The notes under the pieces: generated by a model
Told to the model about the DNA's origin: nothing
Database searches by the model: none
Seen by the model: only the letters and a program-made list of their open reading frames with translations
Translations under genes and position numbers: made by a program
Source: Anaerolinea thermophila UNI-1
GTDB lineage: Bacteria > Chloroflexota > Anaerolineae > Anaerolineales > Anaerolineaceae
DNA length: 64,000 nt
Direction: 5' to 3'
Assembly: GCF_000199675.1 (NCBI RefSeq)
Contig: NC_014960.1
Span: 2,418,001 to 2,482,000, forward strand
In this document: in pieces, positions 5,910-14,651 of the stretch
How positions within the stretch are numbered: position 1 is the stretch's first letter
Layout of the letters: each line of letters opens with the position of its first letter

Positions 5910-6305
5910 TCAATCCTCAGGTATTACAGGCACGGCAAGGGTATGAACGAGATTACCGTTGAAATAAAACTCGAACTGGTAATTTCCTGCGGTAGGGACA
6001 TCAATGTCAAAGTGAAAAGTATTGGGGGCGGTGTGAGAAAAAGGGTCGAAAATGGCGCTAACGCGGTTGGTCTCAGCCACAATGCGCCGGTCTCCTTCGC
6101 TTCCAGTGACGGCAGTTACCTTTACAGAGAAATCCCCCTCGCTCTCTCCCTCGTCAGCCTCCCAGCCGCAGACAATATCGAACCGAATTCTGGCGGGGAA
6201 ATTTCCGGCGCTGAAGTAATCGAAAATTCCAATAGCTGAATGCCGCTTACGCCAGTGGTCGTATATCCCATAATCGCAAACAATGACGTATTTCGGTCGA
6301 ATCAT
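5910..6305 (-). CDS. DUF6941-like protein
   Basis: 131 residues from the ATG at 6305. The start MIRPKYVIVCDYGIYD, followed by SAIGIFDYFSAGNFPARI and a central beta-rich part ending in YQFEFYFNGNLVHTLAVPV, matches the general pattern of the DUF6941 family, whose function is unknown to me (family call from memory). The frame extends upstream to 6518, but that part covers the inverted-repeat structure at 6337-6468 and is not coding in style. The gene ends 2 nt before the next start, so the two are an operon. Confidence 0.65.
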   Translation of the reverse strand: MIRPKYVIVCDYGIYDHWRKRHSAIGIFDYFSAGNFPARIRFDIVCGWEADEGESEGDFSVKVTAVTGSEGDRRIVAETNRVSAIFDPFSHTAPNTFHFDIDVPTAGNYQFEFYFNGNLVHTLAVPVIPED

Positions 6306-6336
6306 CCTGAACCTTGACAATTCCTCATGAGGTATT

Positions 6337-6468
6337 CCCGACACGGGGCGCAACGACCCTTCCTGCAGGCCAGGGTCACCGGTCGGCGGGTTAGCCACCG
6401 GTCTATCTGCGCGCTCGCTCGCCGGGTAGGCGAGCGTGGATCCTGGACAGGTCACGCCCCGTGTCGGG
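6337..6468 (-). ncRNA. Multibranched RNA structure in the 5' leader of the DUF6941-like gene
   Basis: A perfect 14-bp inverted repeat, CCCGACACGGGGCG (6337-6350) with its complement at 6455-6468, encloses about 100 nt with at least two further strong stems: one around GCTCGCC/GGCGAGC and one built on ACCGGT repeats with GGC/GCC. It lies about 30 nt upstream of the ATG at 6305 and would be part of that mRNA. A cis-regulatory leader or an independent RNA are both possible; no known riboswitch is recognised. The rest of the 6306-6709 gap holds only the tRNA-fMet terminator and nothing else I can name. Confidence 0.5.
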
Positions 6469-6633
6469 GGTATCTCCCCGTCTGAGTCGGAGACTGGAGA
6501 GGGAAAGGCAAGAAGCAAGAATGTTTATGACATTCTCACTCCCCTGTGACAGGGCTTGTGCGAAGAAGGGATCGTGTCCACCTCTTGCACTCGCTCACCC
6601 ATCCCTTTCCATCTCCGACTGCATTTTTGTCTG

Positions 6634-6680
6634 GTAAAGTACACAAAACGCACCCAGGGATCCATCGGGTGCGTTGTGGG
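6634..6680 (-). terminator. Terminator after tRNA-fMet
   Basis: On the minus strand ACGCACCC pairs with GGGTGCGT across a short loop and is followed by a T-rich TTTGTG. It lies about 35 nt past the tRNA 3' end. A second small hairpin (ACAGGGA/TCCCTGT) lies between. Confidence 0.6.
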
Positions 6681-6709
6681 GACAGACAGGGATGGCATCC
6701 CTGTGAAAG

Positions 6710-6781
<72 letters not shown>

Positions 6782-6862
6782 ATGCAAATTGAATTATACC
6801 ATGCCCGCGTAAACCGTCAAGATCATATGACTTTTTTCCCCCATTCTCATCTTGATTTAACC

Positions 6863-6891
6863 TTGTATCTATTTTTTAATCTGGCTATAAT
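6863..6891 (+). promoter_or_regulatory. Promoter of the decaheme cytochrome gene
   Basis: TTGTAT (6863-6868) and TATAAT (6886-6891) are 17 nt apart. The leader of about 100 nt before the ATG at 6998 contains a good AAGGAGGTG site at 6911 with a 12-codon frame (6920-6955) that could be a leader peptide, then the gene's own GAGGAG. Confidence 0.6.
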
Positions 6892-6997
6892 CTTATATAT
6901 CCTGTCAAATAAGGAGGTGATGAGAGATTACAGAATAAATCATCATTTTTTCTAATTTACCTTTTCTTTTGAAATCTTGTTTGAGGAGAATGCATCT

Positions 6998-9193
6998 ATG
7001 AGTAAAAAGACTATCAAGCTCCTTCTTGTCGCCGCCATGATCATGGTTGCCCTGTTTGTGCTCACGGCATGTCAGGCGGCAACGCCGACCGCCGAACCCA
7101 CGCAGGCACCTGTTCCTACCTGCCCGGCACCCGAACCCTGCCCGGTGCAACCTCCCGCAATGGAGGCACCTTTTGAGGCACTGTGGAAAGCGTCTCCCCA
7201 CAATGACGCTAAAGCAGAAGCCTTTGTGCACTGGAACGAAACCGAGGACAAGAAAGTCCCCACCGCCTGCGCCGCCTGCCACAGCACGCCAGGTTATCTG
7301 GACTTCCTTGGCGCTGACGGCTCCGAGGCAGGAAAAGTTGACCAACCTGCCGATATCGGCACTACGGTGACCTGCAATGCCTGCCACAACGACGCCACCG
7401 CGAAACTCACCAGTGTCAAGTTCCCCTCGGGGGTTGAAGTCACCGGGTTGGGCGCCGAGGCTCGTTGTATGGTGTGCCATCAGGGTCGCGCCAGCAAAGT
7501 TCAGGTGGATGCGCAAATCGAGAAGTTCCAAGCCACTGATCCCGATGTGGTTGTCAAACCCATCAAAAATGGAGACAACGAAGTTCGCTTCGGCTTCATC
7601 AACATCCACTACTTTGCCGCAGCGGCAACCCTGTACGGGGATGAGGTCAAAGGCGGTTATGAATATGATGGCAAAGCCTATGACTTCAAGAACGACCACG
7701 TTGAGGGATACAACACCTGCGTGGGATGCCACAACCCCCATACCACCGAAGTTAAAGTGGAAGAGTGCGCTTTGTGCCACGAAGGTGTCAAGACCGTCGA
7801 AGACCTGAAGAACGTGCGCATGATTTCTTCTGCGCCCGATTATGACGGCGACGGCGATGTCAAAGAGGGCATGGCTGGCGAAATTGAAGGCTTGCAAACC
7901 GCCCTGTATACTGCCATTCAGGCGTATGCTAAGGAGGTGGCTGGACTCGCCATCGTTTATGATTCAGCCGCATATCCATATTTCTTTGCAGACGCCGATG
8001 GCGACGGCAAAGGCGATACCAGCGACAAGGGTCCGGTGGCATACTCCAACTGGACACCGCGCCTGCTGAAAGCCGCCTATAACTATCAGTTGTCGGTCAA
8101 GGATCCCGGCGCATTCGCTCATGGCAACAAATATATCGTGCAACTGCTGTACGATTCAATCGAAGACCTCAATGCCAAACTCTCCACGCCGGTGGATATG
8201 AGCAAGATGCACCGTGACGATGCCGGGCACTTTGCCGGCAATACCGAGGCGTTCCGCCACTGGGATGGCGAAGAAGGAAATGTGCCGGGCAGTTGCTCCA
8301 AATGCCACACCGCTACCGGCCTACCCCAATTCCTCAAGGAAGGTACCAATATCACCAACCATGCTTCTAACGGCTTCCAGTGCTCCACCTGCCACAATGA
8401 AGCCAACTGGCCTGCCCGTTATGAAGTCAACTCGGTGACCTTCCCCAGCGGCGCCAAGCTCACCTTCGGCGAAAAAGTGGATGCCAACCTGTGCCTGGTC
8501 TGCCACCAGGGACGCGAATCCACCGTCAGCGTGAACAGTGCTCTGAAAGGTCTTGAAGAAGACACCCCGAGCGACAAGATTCGCTTCCGCAATGTTCACT
8601 ACTTTGCCGCAGGTGCTACCCTGTTTGGCAAGGATGCGCGCGGTATCTACGAGTACGAAGGCAAGGAATACGCCGGTCAATTCATGCATGAAGGCAACCT
8701 GAACAAATGCACCGACTGCCACGATAGCCATACGCTGGAAGTCAAAGTGGCGGCATGCACTGGATGCCATGGCGTGGATGACCCCGAAAAGATTCGCCTG
8801 TCGCTCAAAGAAGATTACGATGGCGATGGCGATGCCACCGAAGGGCTTGCTGGCGAGGTGGAGACCTACAGAGAAAAACTCTACGCCGCGATTCAGGCTT
8901 ACGCGAAGGACGTGGCTGGCGTGGGTATTGTGTACAACCCGCTGGCATATCCGTACTTCTTCGCCGATGCCGATGGCGACGGCAAAGCCGACACCTCGGA
9001 CAAGGGTCCTGTGGCTTATGCGTCCTGGACTCCACGCTTGCTCAAAGCCGCGTACAACTATCAATATGCTACGAAAGATCCCGGTGGATTTGCCCACAAT
9101 GCCCGCTACGTCTTGCAGGCATTGTATGACTCCATCACGGATCTGAAAGCCAAAGTGCCGTCCATCGACACCACAGGCTTGGTTCGCCCGTAA
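6998..9193 (+). CDS. Decaheme c-type cytochrome lipoprotein with internal duplication
   Basis: 731 residues. The signal peptide ends in a lipobox (LTAC at about residue 25), then a Thr/Pro linker. Ten CxxCH heme sites occur as two sets of five: CAACH, CNACH, CMVCH, CVGCH, CALCH and CSKCH, CSTCH, CLVCH, CTDCH, CTGCH. Both halves repeat the same scaffold (H.A.H..G.AEAF.HW, CH.GR.S.V, F.N.HYFAAAATL.G, DPG.FAHN.KY..Q.LYDSI.DL) and each carries a DADGDGK Asp-rich loop that may bind Ca. It arose by duplication of a pentaheme domain. An extracytoplasmic electron-transfer role is likely, together with the membrane cytochrome downstream. Acceptor unknown. Confidence 0.9.
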   Translation: MSKKTIKLLLVAAMIMVALFVLTACQAATPTAEPTQAPVPTCPAPEPCPVQPPAMEAPFEALWKASPHNDAKAEAFVHWNETEDKKVPTACAACHSTPGYLDFLGADGSEAGKVDQPADIGTTVTCNACHNDATAKLTSVKFPSGVEVTGLGAEARCMVCHQGRASKVQVDAQIEKFQATDPDVVVKPIKNGDNEVRFGFINIHYFAAAATLYGDEVKGGYEYDGKAYDFKNDHVEGYNTCVGCHNPHTTEVKVEECALCHEGVKTVEDLKNVRMISSAPDYDGDGDVKEGMAGEIEGLQTALYTAIQAYAKEVAGLAIVYDSAAYPYFFADADGDGKGDTSDKGPVAYSNWTPRLLKAAYNYQLSVKDPGAFAHGNKYIVQLLYDSIEDLNAKLSTPVDMSKMHRDDAGHFAGNTEAFRHWDGEEGNVPGSCSKCHTATGLPQFLKEGTNITNHASNGFQCSTCHNEANWPARYEVNSVTFPSGAKLTFGEKVDANLCLVCHQGRESTVSVNSALKGLEEDTPSDKIRFRNVHYFAAGATLFGKDARGIYEYEGKEYAGQFMHEGNLNKCTDCHDSHTLEVKVAACTGCHGVDDPEKIRLSLKEDYDGDGDATEGLAGEVETYREKLYAAIQAYAKDVAGVGIVYNPLAYPYFFADADGDGKADTSDKGPVAYASWTPRLLKAAYNYQYATKDPGGFAHNARYVLQALYDSITDLKAKVPSIDTTGLVRP

Positions 9194-9217
9194 TTCAGAT
9201 TACGGATTGAAGTAAAA

Positions 9218-9260
9218 GAAAACACCCCGACGAAATATCGGGGTGTTTTCTTTTCAGTCA
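9218..9260 (+). terminator. Strong terminator after the decaheme gene
   Basis: AAAACACCCCGA pairs with TCGGGGTGTTTT across a 7-nt loop, ending in a T-rich run. It would work on both strands. Confidence 0.9.
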
Positions 9261-9329
9261 AGAACAATAAAAATTAAAATAAAATGAGTGATATAATCGC
9301 ATTACACTTTTATCCTGAGGAGAATGGCG

Positions 9330-11084
9330 ATGTCAAAATTCAAGCAAGCATTGAATCAGTTCTTCTTTCCACCTGCCACAGCCAAGTTATGGGTTCGCCT
9401 TATCCCCTTCGTTGTAGTAGCCTTTCTCACCGTTGTTTTGTTAGGATTTGCCAGTTTTGCGTGGGAAGAAAGCAATTCGCCTTCTTTTTGCGGTTTAACC
9501 TGCCATACCATGCCCCCAGAGTATGCTACTTATCAGGCATCTCCCCATACCAATGTAACCTGTGAAGACTGCCACATGGGAAGAGACCGTCTGCCCGTGA
9601 TGATTGGACGGAAAATTGGCTATTCCTGGCAAACAGGCACAGCCATGCTCACCGGTAGTTATGAGTATCCCATTGTGGCAAAAAATATGCGCCCTGCCCG
9701 GGATGCCTGTGAGAACTGCCATAAACCTGAAAAATTCTCAACCGACACCCTGGTAGAAATCAAACATTATGCGGAAGATGAAGCCAACACCCCTTCTTCT
9801 GTTTTTATGGTTGTGAAAACCGGGGGCGGCACTCAACGGGAAGGCTTGGGGTATGGTATTCACTGGCACATCGAAAATCCAGTGTATTTTTATGCTACCG
9901 ATCGAGAGCGTCAAGATATTCCGTATGTAGTGGTAGAAAATCCGGATGGGAGCAAAACAGAATATATTGATGTAGAGTCCGGTTTTGACCCTGCTTCCAT
10001 CCAATCAAAAGACCTGCAAAAAATGGACTGCATCACCTGCCACAATCGTACCGCTCACGAAATTCCTGAGCCCTCCCGAGCCGTAGATCAATTACTGGCG
10101 AGAGGTTTAATCTCTACAAACATTCCTGCTATCAAGAAAAACGCTACGGCAGTGTTAAGCGCGAATTACCCAAGCCAGGAAGAGGCGCTTAAAGCCATTG
10201 AAGGGCTTAAAGAACTTTACCGCTCCCAGTATGCCAATTTCATGGTTGAGAATGAATCACTACTCGACCAGACAATTGAGCAATTAAAGCAAACCTACCT
10301 GCAAACCAATTTTCCTGAACAAAAAGTCAACTGGCAAACCCATCCCAATAATGCCGGGCATACCACATCACCCGGTTGTTTCCGCTGCCACGATGGCAAA
10401 CACCTCAATCCGCAGCAAGAAGCCATTCGTCTGGAGTGCAACCTTTGCCATTCCATTCCGGTTGTCTCATCTCCGGATCAAATCACTGCCAGTTTGCAAC
10501 TGAACAAGGGCTTCGAACCCGAATCTCATAAGAACCCCAACTGGATTACCCTCCATCGCACTATTTTTGACCAAACCTGCGCTGGATGCCATTCTACTGA
10601 GGATGCTGGAGGAACAAGCAATACCTCCTTCTGTTCCAATAGCGCCTGTCATGGTACTTCATGGACATTTGCCGGATTTGATGCCCCAAAATTACGCGCT
10701 GTGCTGGAAGAACAGGCAAGATTATTTGCCACCCCCACTCCCAAAGCGGAAGAAGAGCCAGCCAGTTACGGCACTGGAACTGAAACGCAAATCACCCCAA
10801 CCCCAGCAATGGCTTCTTCGGAGCCAGATACTTATGCAACACTCCAAGACCTTCTCAAAACCAAATGCGGCGCCTGTCACGGGAGCAATGCAATGAAAGG
10901 GTTAAGTGTGCTGGATTACAACAGTTTAATGAAAGGCAGTACAAGCGGTGCCGTAATTCTGCCAGGAGATCCTGAAAACAGTCTGTTGGTCAAGGTGCAA
11001 AAAGGGCAACACCCGGGTAAATTCTCCACTGACGAACTTGAACGCATCCAACGCTGGATTCAAAGCGGGGCACCCGAAAAATAA
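9330..11084 (+). CDS. NapC/NirT-type membrane multiheme cytochrome c
   Basis: 584 residues. The ATG at 9330 sits 7 nt behind GAGGAG; an ATG at 9324 is too close. One membrane helix lies at about 22-45, followed by the NapC/NrfH-type first heme FCGLTCHTM (a CxxxCH site) and CEDCHMG. Further sites are CENCH, CITCH, CFRCH, CNLCH, CAGCH, a CxxxxCH (CSNSACH) and CGACH near the end, nine in all. After a Thr/Pro-rich linker the last 75 residues form a Planctomycete-type cytochrome domain (CGACHG, then GDPENSLLVKV and ERIQRWIQSGAP). It probably takes electrons from quinol and passes them to outward cytochromes such as the upstream decaheme protein. Confidence 0.88.
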   Translation: MSKFKQALNQFFFPPATAKLWVRLIPFVVVAFLTVVLLGFASFAWEESNSPSFCGLTCHTMPPEYATYQASPHTNVTCEDCHMGRDRLPVMIGRKIGYSWQTGTAMLTGSYEYPIVAKNMRPARDACENCHKPEKFSTDTLVEIKHYAEDEANTPSSVFMVVKTGGGTQREGLGYGIHWHIENPVYFYATDRERQDIPYVVVENPDGSKTEYIDVESGFDPASIQSKDLQKMDCITCHNRTAHEIPEPSRAVDQLLARGLISTNIPAIKKNATAVLSANYPSQEEALKAIEGLKELYRSQYANFMVENESLLDQTIEQLKQTYLQTNFPEQKVNWQTHPNNAGHTTSPGCFRCHDGKHLNPQQEAIRLECNLCHSIPVVSSPDQITASLQLNKGFEPESHKNPNWITLHRTIFDQTCAGCHSTEDAGGTSNTSFCSNSACHGTSWTFAGFDAPKLRAVLEEQARLFATPTPKAEEEPASYGTGTETQITPTPAMASSEPDTYATLQDLLKTKCGACHGSNAMKGLSVLDYNSLMKGSTSGAVILPGDPENSLLVKVQKGQHPGKFSTDELERIQRWIQSGAPEK

Positions 11085-11130
11085 ACTGGAGAATTTTCCA
11101 ATCATACCCAAAAAGTCGAGCGCGCTTGAC

Positions 11131-11170
11131 GTTAACCTGCGTTAACATTCAGTTATGTTATACTGTTAAC
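11131..11170 (+). promoter_or_regulatory. Triple GTTAAC motif upstream of sixA
   Basis: GTTAAC occurs at 11131, 11141 and 11165, two of them as a GTTAAC-4-GTTAAC pair, next to a TATACT (11159-11164) that could be a -10 box. An operator is possible; no matching -35 is seen. Confidence 0.35.
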
Positions 11171-11202
11171 CGTTGTGAATTTTTTCGGGGAGGCAAGCCC
11201 TT

Positions 11203-11826
11203 ATGAAAACCTTACTCATCATGCGGCACGGGAAATCTTCCTGGAAAGACCCCGACCTGCCAGACCGCGAAAGACCACTTGCCAAACGTGGGATTAAAGA
11301 CTCCCGGAGAATGGGACTATTTATTCAAGAAAAAGAATTAATTCCTCAGCGAATTCTGTGCTCTTCGGCAAAACGAGCAGTTCAAACAGCGCAGCTCTTC
11401 TGCGAAACGTGTGGATGTCCAGACACGGTTGAAGTGCTGGACGAACTCTACATGGCGGAAGCCGAAATGTATATTCGTGCTCTGCAAACTTTACCCGATG
11501 AACTTGAACGGGTAATGATTATCGGACATAATCCTGGGCTGGAATTCCTTCTCCAAATGCTGAGCGGAGAACTGGTTTCCCTGCCTACCACCGTGGTTGC
11601 TCATCTGACATTGCCCGTTCAGCGTTGGTCTGAGTTAAATGAACATACTGAAGGTACTCTGATTGAGGTATGGAAACCCAAGGAATTACCAGAGGAAATT
11701 ATTGAACAGGAAAAAGAACTGCGCAAAGAAGCCAAAGCCGCAGAAAAAGAAGTCAAAGGAAAGAAAGAGAAGAAAGAGAAAAAAGAAGAAAAAAAGGGAA
11801 AGAAAAAAGACAAGAAGAATGAATAG
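11203..11826 (+). CDS. sixA: SixA-type phosphohistidine phosphatase with Lys-rich tail
   Basis: 207 residues. The histidine phosphatase fold is shown by LLIMRHGKSSW (catalytic RHG near residue 8-10), RPLAKRG, CSSAKRAVQTAQ and MIIGHNPGLE with the second catalytic His. SixA proteins are usually about 160 residues; here the last 40 are an almost pure Lys/Glu run (KKEKKEKKEEKK) that is probably disordered or a charged surface tail. A GGGGAGGC ribosome site precedes the ATG. In other bacteria SixA removes phosphate from phosphohistidine; the target here is unknown. Confidence 0.88.
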   Translation: MKTLLIMRHGKSSWKDPDLPDRERPLAKRGIKDSRRMGLFIQEKELIPQRILCSSAKRAVQTAQLFCETCGCPDTVEVLDELYMAEAEMYIRALQTLPDELERVMIIGHNPGLEFLLQMLSGELVSLPTTVVAHLTLPVQRWSELNEHTEGTLIEVWKPKELPEEIIEQEKELRKEAKAAEKEVKGKKEKKEKKEEKKGKKKDKKNE

Positions 11827-11837
11827 TCCTGTGCGCA

Positions 11838-11868
11838 TCATCCGGTAACTCACCGGGTGATTTTTTTC
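11838..11868 (+). terminator. Terminator after sixA
   Basis: ATCCGGT pairs with ACCGGGT across a 5-nt loop and is followed by seven T, just before the ribosome site of the next gene. Confidence 0.8.
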
Positions 11869-11883
11869 AGAAAGAGGAACAAA

Positions 11884-13758
11884 ATGACCAGCCACATCAA
11901 GCCTTTCGGGTTATGGGAAAGCCCAATTTCTCCCCAATTGCTCAGTCGGCGCGTACGTTTTGAAGATGTGCAGTGGACCCTGGACGGACAGTTTCTGGTG
12001 TGGACGGAGTCTCGCTCCGGTCAAACTGTGCCTGTCCTCTGCTCTCGCTCCGGGGTTCGTCGTGATTTGAACGCCATCCAATCCCTGCGAGGGGGTGTGG
12101 GGTATGGCGGTGGAGAGTTCAACCTTTCTGAAGAGTACCTGCTCTTTGTGGAGAGGGATGGACGCATTTATGCCCAACCTTTTCAGCATGGAACACCCCG
12201 TCCAATTACACCACCCTTTGGTGCCTGCGCCTCACCCGTAGCGTCTCCAGATGGCAAATGGGTGGTATTTGTCTGGAGTGACGGCATTCAGGATGTGCTG
12301 GGGATTGTGGATAGTCGTGGGCAACAATGGCCCCAAAAACTGGCTATAGGGGCAGATTTCTACATGCAACCGGCATGGCATCCACAAGGCAAATACTTGG
12401 CATGGGTGGAATGGAATCACCCCCACATGCCCTGGGATGGCTCAAGAGTGATGCTGGCAACCCTGGAAGGAACCACTCCCGTAATCCAGCACATGCAGGT
12501 TGTTGGCGGAGATGATCACACGCCCACTTTTCAACCAGCATTCTCCCCCGATGGTCAATGGTTATGCTTTGTCGAAGGGGGCGAAGAATGGGACAGGTTG
12601 ATTCTGTTTCACTTATCCAGCGGAGCAAGACAGGTGTTGTACGCCCCTGAACAGGCTCATCTCATGGTCCCGGCGTGGGTCCAGGGATTGCGAACGCTGG
12701 CATGGGCACCTGATAGCCAAGCCATTTACGTCGTGCAAAATGCTCTGGGGCAGTCTAATCTCTCCCGCATCAGTTTGGATGGCAAAGTAGAGTTCGTTTC
12801 CACCTCACCTTACACCTGGCTCAGTCAAATCACTGTTTCCCCTAAAGACGATGTTCTGGCATTTATCGCTTCTTCTCCAAACACCCCCAATCAGATTGTC
12901 ATCCTGGACCAACATGGTTTTCATACCCTGGCTTACAGTGAATCGGAAATGATCTCTCCGGAATTTTACCCCGTGCCTGAGTCCCTTACATGGGAAACCA
13001 GCGGTGGTATGACGGCTTATGGACTGTATTATCCGCCTTCCAACCCTCAATTTCAGGGGCAGGGACTTCCGCCTGCCATCTTCAACGTCCATGGCGGTCC
13101 AACCAGTCAGGCAACCATGGCGTATAACCCTGAAGCCGCGTACTTTACCAGCCGCGGATATGCGTACGTTGAAGTGAACTACCGGGGAAGCACAGGCTAT
13201 GGACGCCGTTATCGGGAGGCGTTGAAAGGAAACTGGGGCAAAGTCGATGTCGAGGACGCCGTCACCTGCGCCCAAGCGCTTGCCGAACGTCAGTTAGCCG
13301 ACCCCAAGCGTTTGATTATCAAAGGTGGAAGCGCAGGCGGATATACCGTGTTAAACGCCCTGGCGCATTTCCCCGGCACATTCAAAGCCGGTGTTTGTCT
13401 CTACGGCGTTAGTAATCTCTTCATGCTGGACATGGATACCCATAAATTCGAAGCACGCTATACGGCTTCGCTGGTCGGAGAATTACCCGAGGCGGCACAG
13501 AAATATCACGACTGGTCACCTGTTTTTCATGCCCGCAATATCCGCGATCCCCTGATCATCTTTCAGGGAAGCGAAGATAAAGTGGTCCCGCCCAATCAGT
13601 CTGAGGTAATTGTCAAAGCCTTACAGCAAACCGGAACGCCACACCGCTATGTTCTCTATGAAGGGGAAGGGCATGGGTTCAGGAAATCGGAAACCATCCT
13701 GAACTACTACCAGGAACTGGAGCGTTTTCTGTTGCAGTACGTTCTTTTTGCGCCATAA
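11884..13758 (+). CDS. S9 family (prolyl oligopeptidase-type) serine peptidase
   Basis: 624 residues from the ATG at 11884, behind AAAGAGGA. The N-terminal half repeats SPDGxW/WxPDS-type blades of a beta propeller. The C-terminal half is an alpha/beta hydrolase: NVHGGPTSQ for the oxyanion region, nucleophile Ser in GGSAGGY at about 483, Asp in FQGSEDKVVPP and His in YEGEGHGFR. No signal peptide is seen, so it acts in the cytoplasm on short peptides, as acylaminoacyl- or dipeptidyl-peptidases do. Exact specificity cannot be read from the sequence. Confidence 0.92.
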   Translation: MTSHIKPFGLWESPISPQLLSRRVRFEDVQWTLDGQFLVWTESRSGQTVPVLCSRSGVRRDLNAIQSLRGGVGYGGGEFNLSEEYLLFVERDGRIYAQPFQHGTPRPITPPFGACASPVASPDGKWVVFVWSDGIQDVLGIVDSRGQQWPQKLAIGADFYMQPAWHPQGKYLAWVEWNHPHMPWDGSRVMLATLEGTTPVIQHMQVVGGDDHTPTFQPAFSPDGQWLCFVEGGEEWDRLILFHLSSGARQVLYAPEQAHLMVPAWVQGLRTLAWAPDSQAIYVVQNALGQSNLSRISLDGKVEFVSTSPYTWLSQITVSPKDDVLAFIASSPNTPNQIVILDQHGFHTLAYSESEMISPEFYPVPESLTWETSGGMTAYGLYYPPSNPQFQGQGLPPAIFNVHGGPTSQATMAYNPEAAYFTSRGYAYVEVNYRGSTGYGRRYREALKGNWGKVDVEDAVTCAQALAERQLADPKRLIIKGGSAGGYTVLNALAHFPGTFKAGVCLYGVSNLFMLDMDTHKFEARYTASLVGELPEAAQKYHDWSPVFHARNIRDPLIIFQGSEDKVVPPNQSEVIVKALQQTGTPHRYVLYEGEGHGFRKSETILNYYQELERFLLQYVLFAP

Positions 13759-13769
13759 ATCTGGCAGGG

Positions 13770-14651
13770 TTAAGGCTGAATCTGCGACAATTGATTCAGG
13801 AATTGAATTAAGAGCACCTCGTATTCTTGAGGTGCTTTGTCTTTATATTGTCCATGGTCAGCGCCGGGAACAATCCATAAGGTTTTGGGCTCTTTTGCCG
13901 CCTGGTATTGATCCAGTGCACGGGTGTCGAGGGCTTCCTTTTCCCCAAAAATCAGAAGGATCGGGCGCGGAGCAATTTTTTCCAAATCCTCAATGGGGCG
14001 AATGGCTTCAATTGGCATTCCCAAACGTATCCCCAGGAGAAAGGCTACCCCATGCTGAAGTTGCCAGCGCAACGAGAAAGGCACTGCGGGAGGAGTATCC
14101 AAAACCTCTTCTTTCAGAGAAGGGTAATTGCCTTCTGTGATGACCGCCACCACTTGAGGATTCCTTGCCGCCAACCTTATCCCCGCCACTCCCCCCGCAG
14201 AAAAGCCAAGAATAGCCACCTGTTCCACCTCAGGCTGACTTTGTATCCACTCCAGAGCCACCTGCGCGTCTTCACTTTCCCGAACCCCCAGGGTGGCTGG
14301 CAACCCCGCACAAACACGGCTATCCACGGAGAGTACACCAAAGCCATGTTGAGCCAATAGTCTGGCTTCCCACATCAGGCTATCTCTGCTGGAACCGTGT
14401 CCTCCCAGCAACAGAACCGCCACTCCATTTCGGGGAGGATGCCACCATCCTTTCAAGCGTTCCCCAGAAGGCAATGAAACGGAGCAATCTTCAAAACCGA
14501 AAGGGGAATTCTCCATTAAGTATACACAGGCAGGATGAAGTAAACGGTCTACGTATTGCTGACTGACATACAAAATTCCCCCGCTCCAGCCAGCACCCAG
14601 AGCAATCCAGAAAATTAACAGCAGTTTGAAAATGTTTCTGGAGAGTTTCAA
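13770..14651 (-). CDS. Alpha/beta hydrolase with N-terminal membrane anchor
   Basis: 293 residues. Residues 7-27 are a hydrophobic anchor or uncleaved signal. The hydrolase core shows LLLGGHGSSRDS (oxyanion loop), nucleophile Ser in LGFSAGGVAG, acidic residue near FGEKEALDT and His in PGADHGQY. This resembles serine hydrolases of the BAAT/DUF1749 or YqkD type. Its start overlaps the stop of the upstream cation transporter by 4 nt (ATGA), so the two are co-translated. Substrate unknown. Confidence 0.85.
   Translation of the reverse strand: MKLSRNIFKLLLIFWIALGAGWSGGILYVSQQYVDRLLHPACVYLMENSPFGFEDCSVSLPSGERLKGWWHPPRNGVAVLLLGGHGSSRDSLMWEARLLAQHGFGVLSVDSRVCAGLPATLGVRESEDAQVALEWIQSQPEVEQVAILGFSAGGVAGIRLAARNPQVVAVITEGNYPSLKEEVLDTPPAVPFSLRWQLQHGVAFLLGIRLGMPIEAIRPIEDLEKIAPRPILLIFGEKEALDTRALDQYQAAKEPKTLWIVPGADHGQYKDKAPQEYEVLLIQFLNQLSQIQP

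Noticed and set aside
6905..9097. Long minus-strand frames opposite the decaheme cytochrome (330 and 258 codons)
   Set aside because: Shadows of the repeated cytochrome sequence; similar to each other only because the gene is duplicated.
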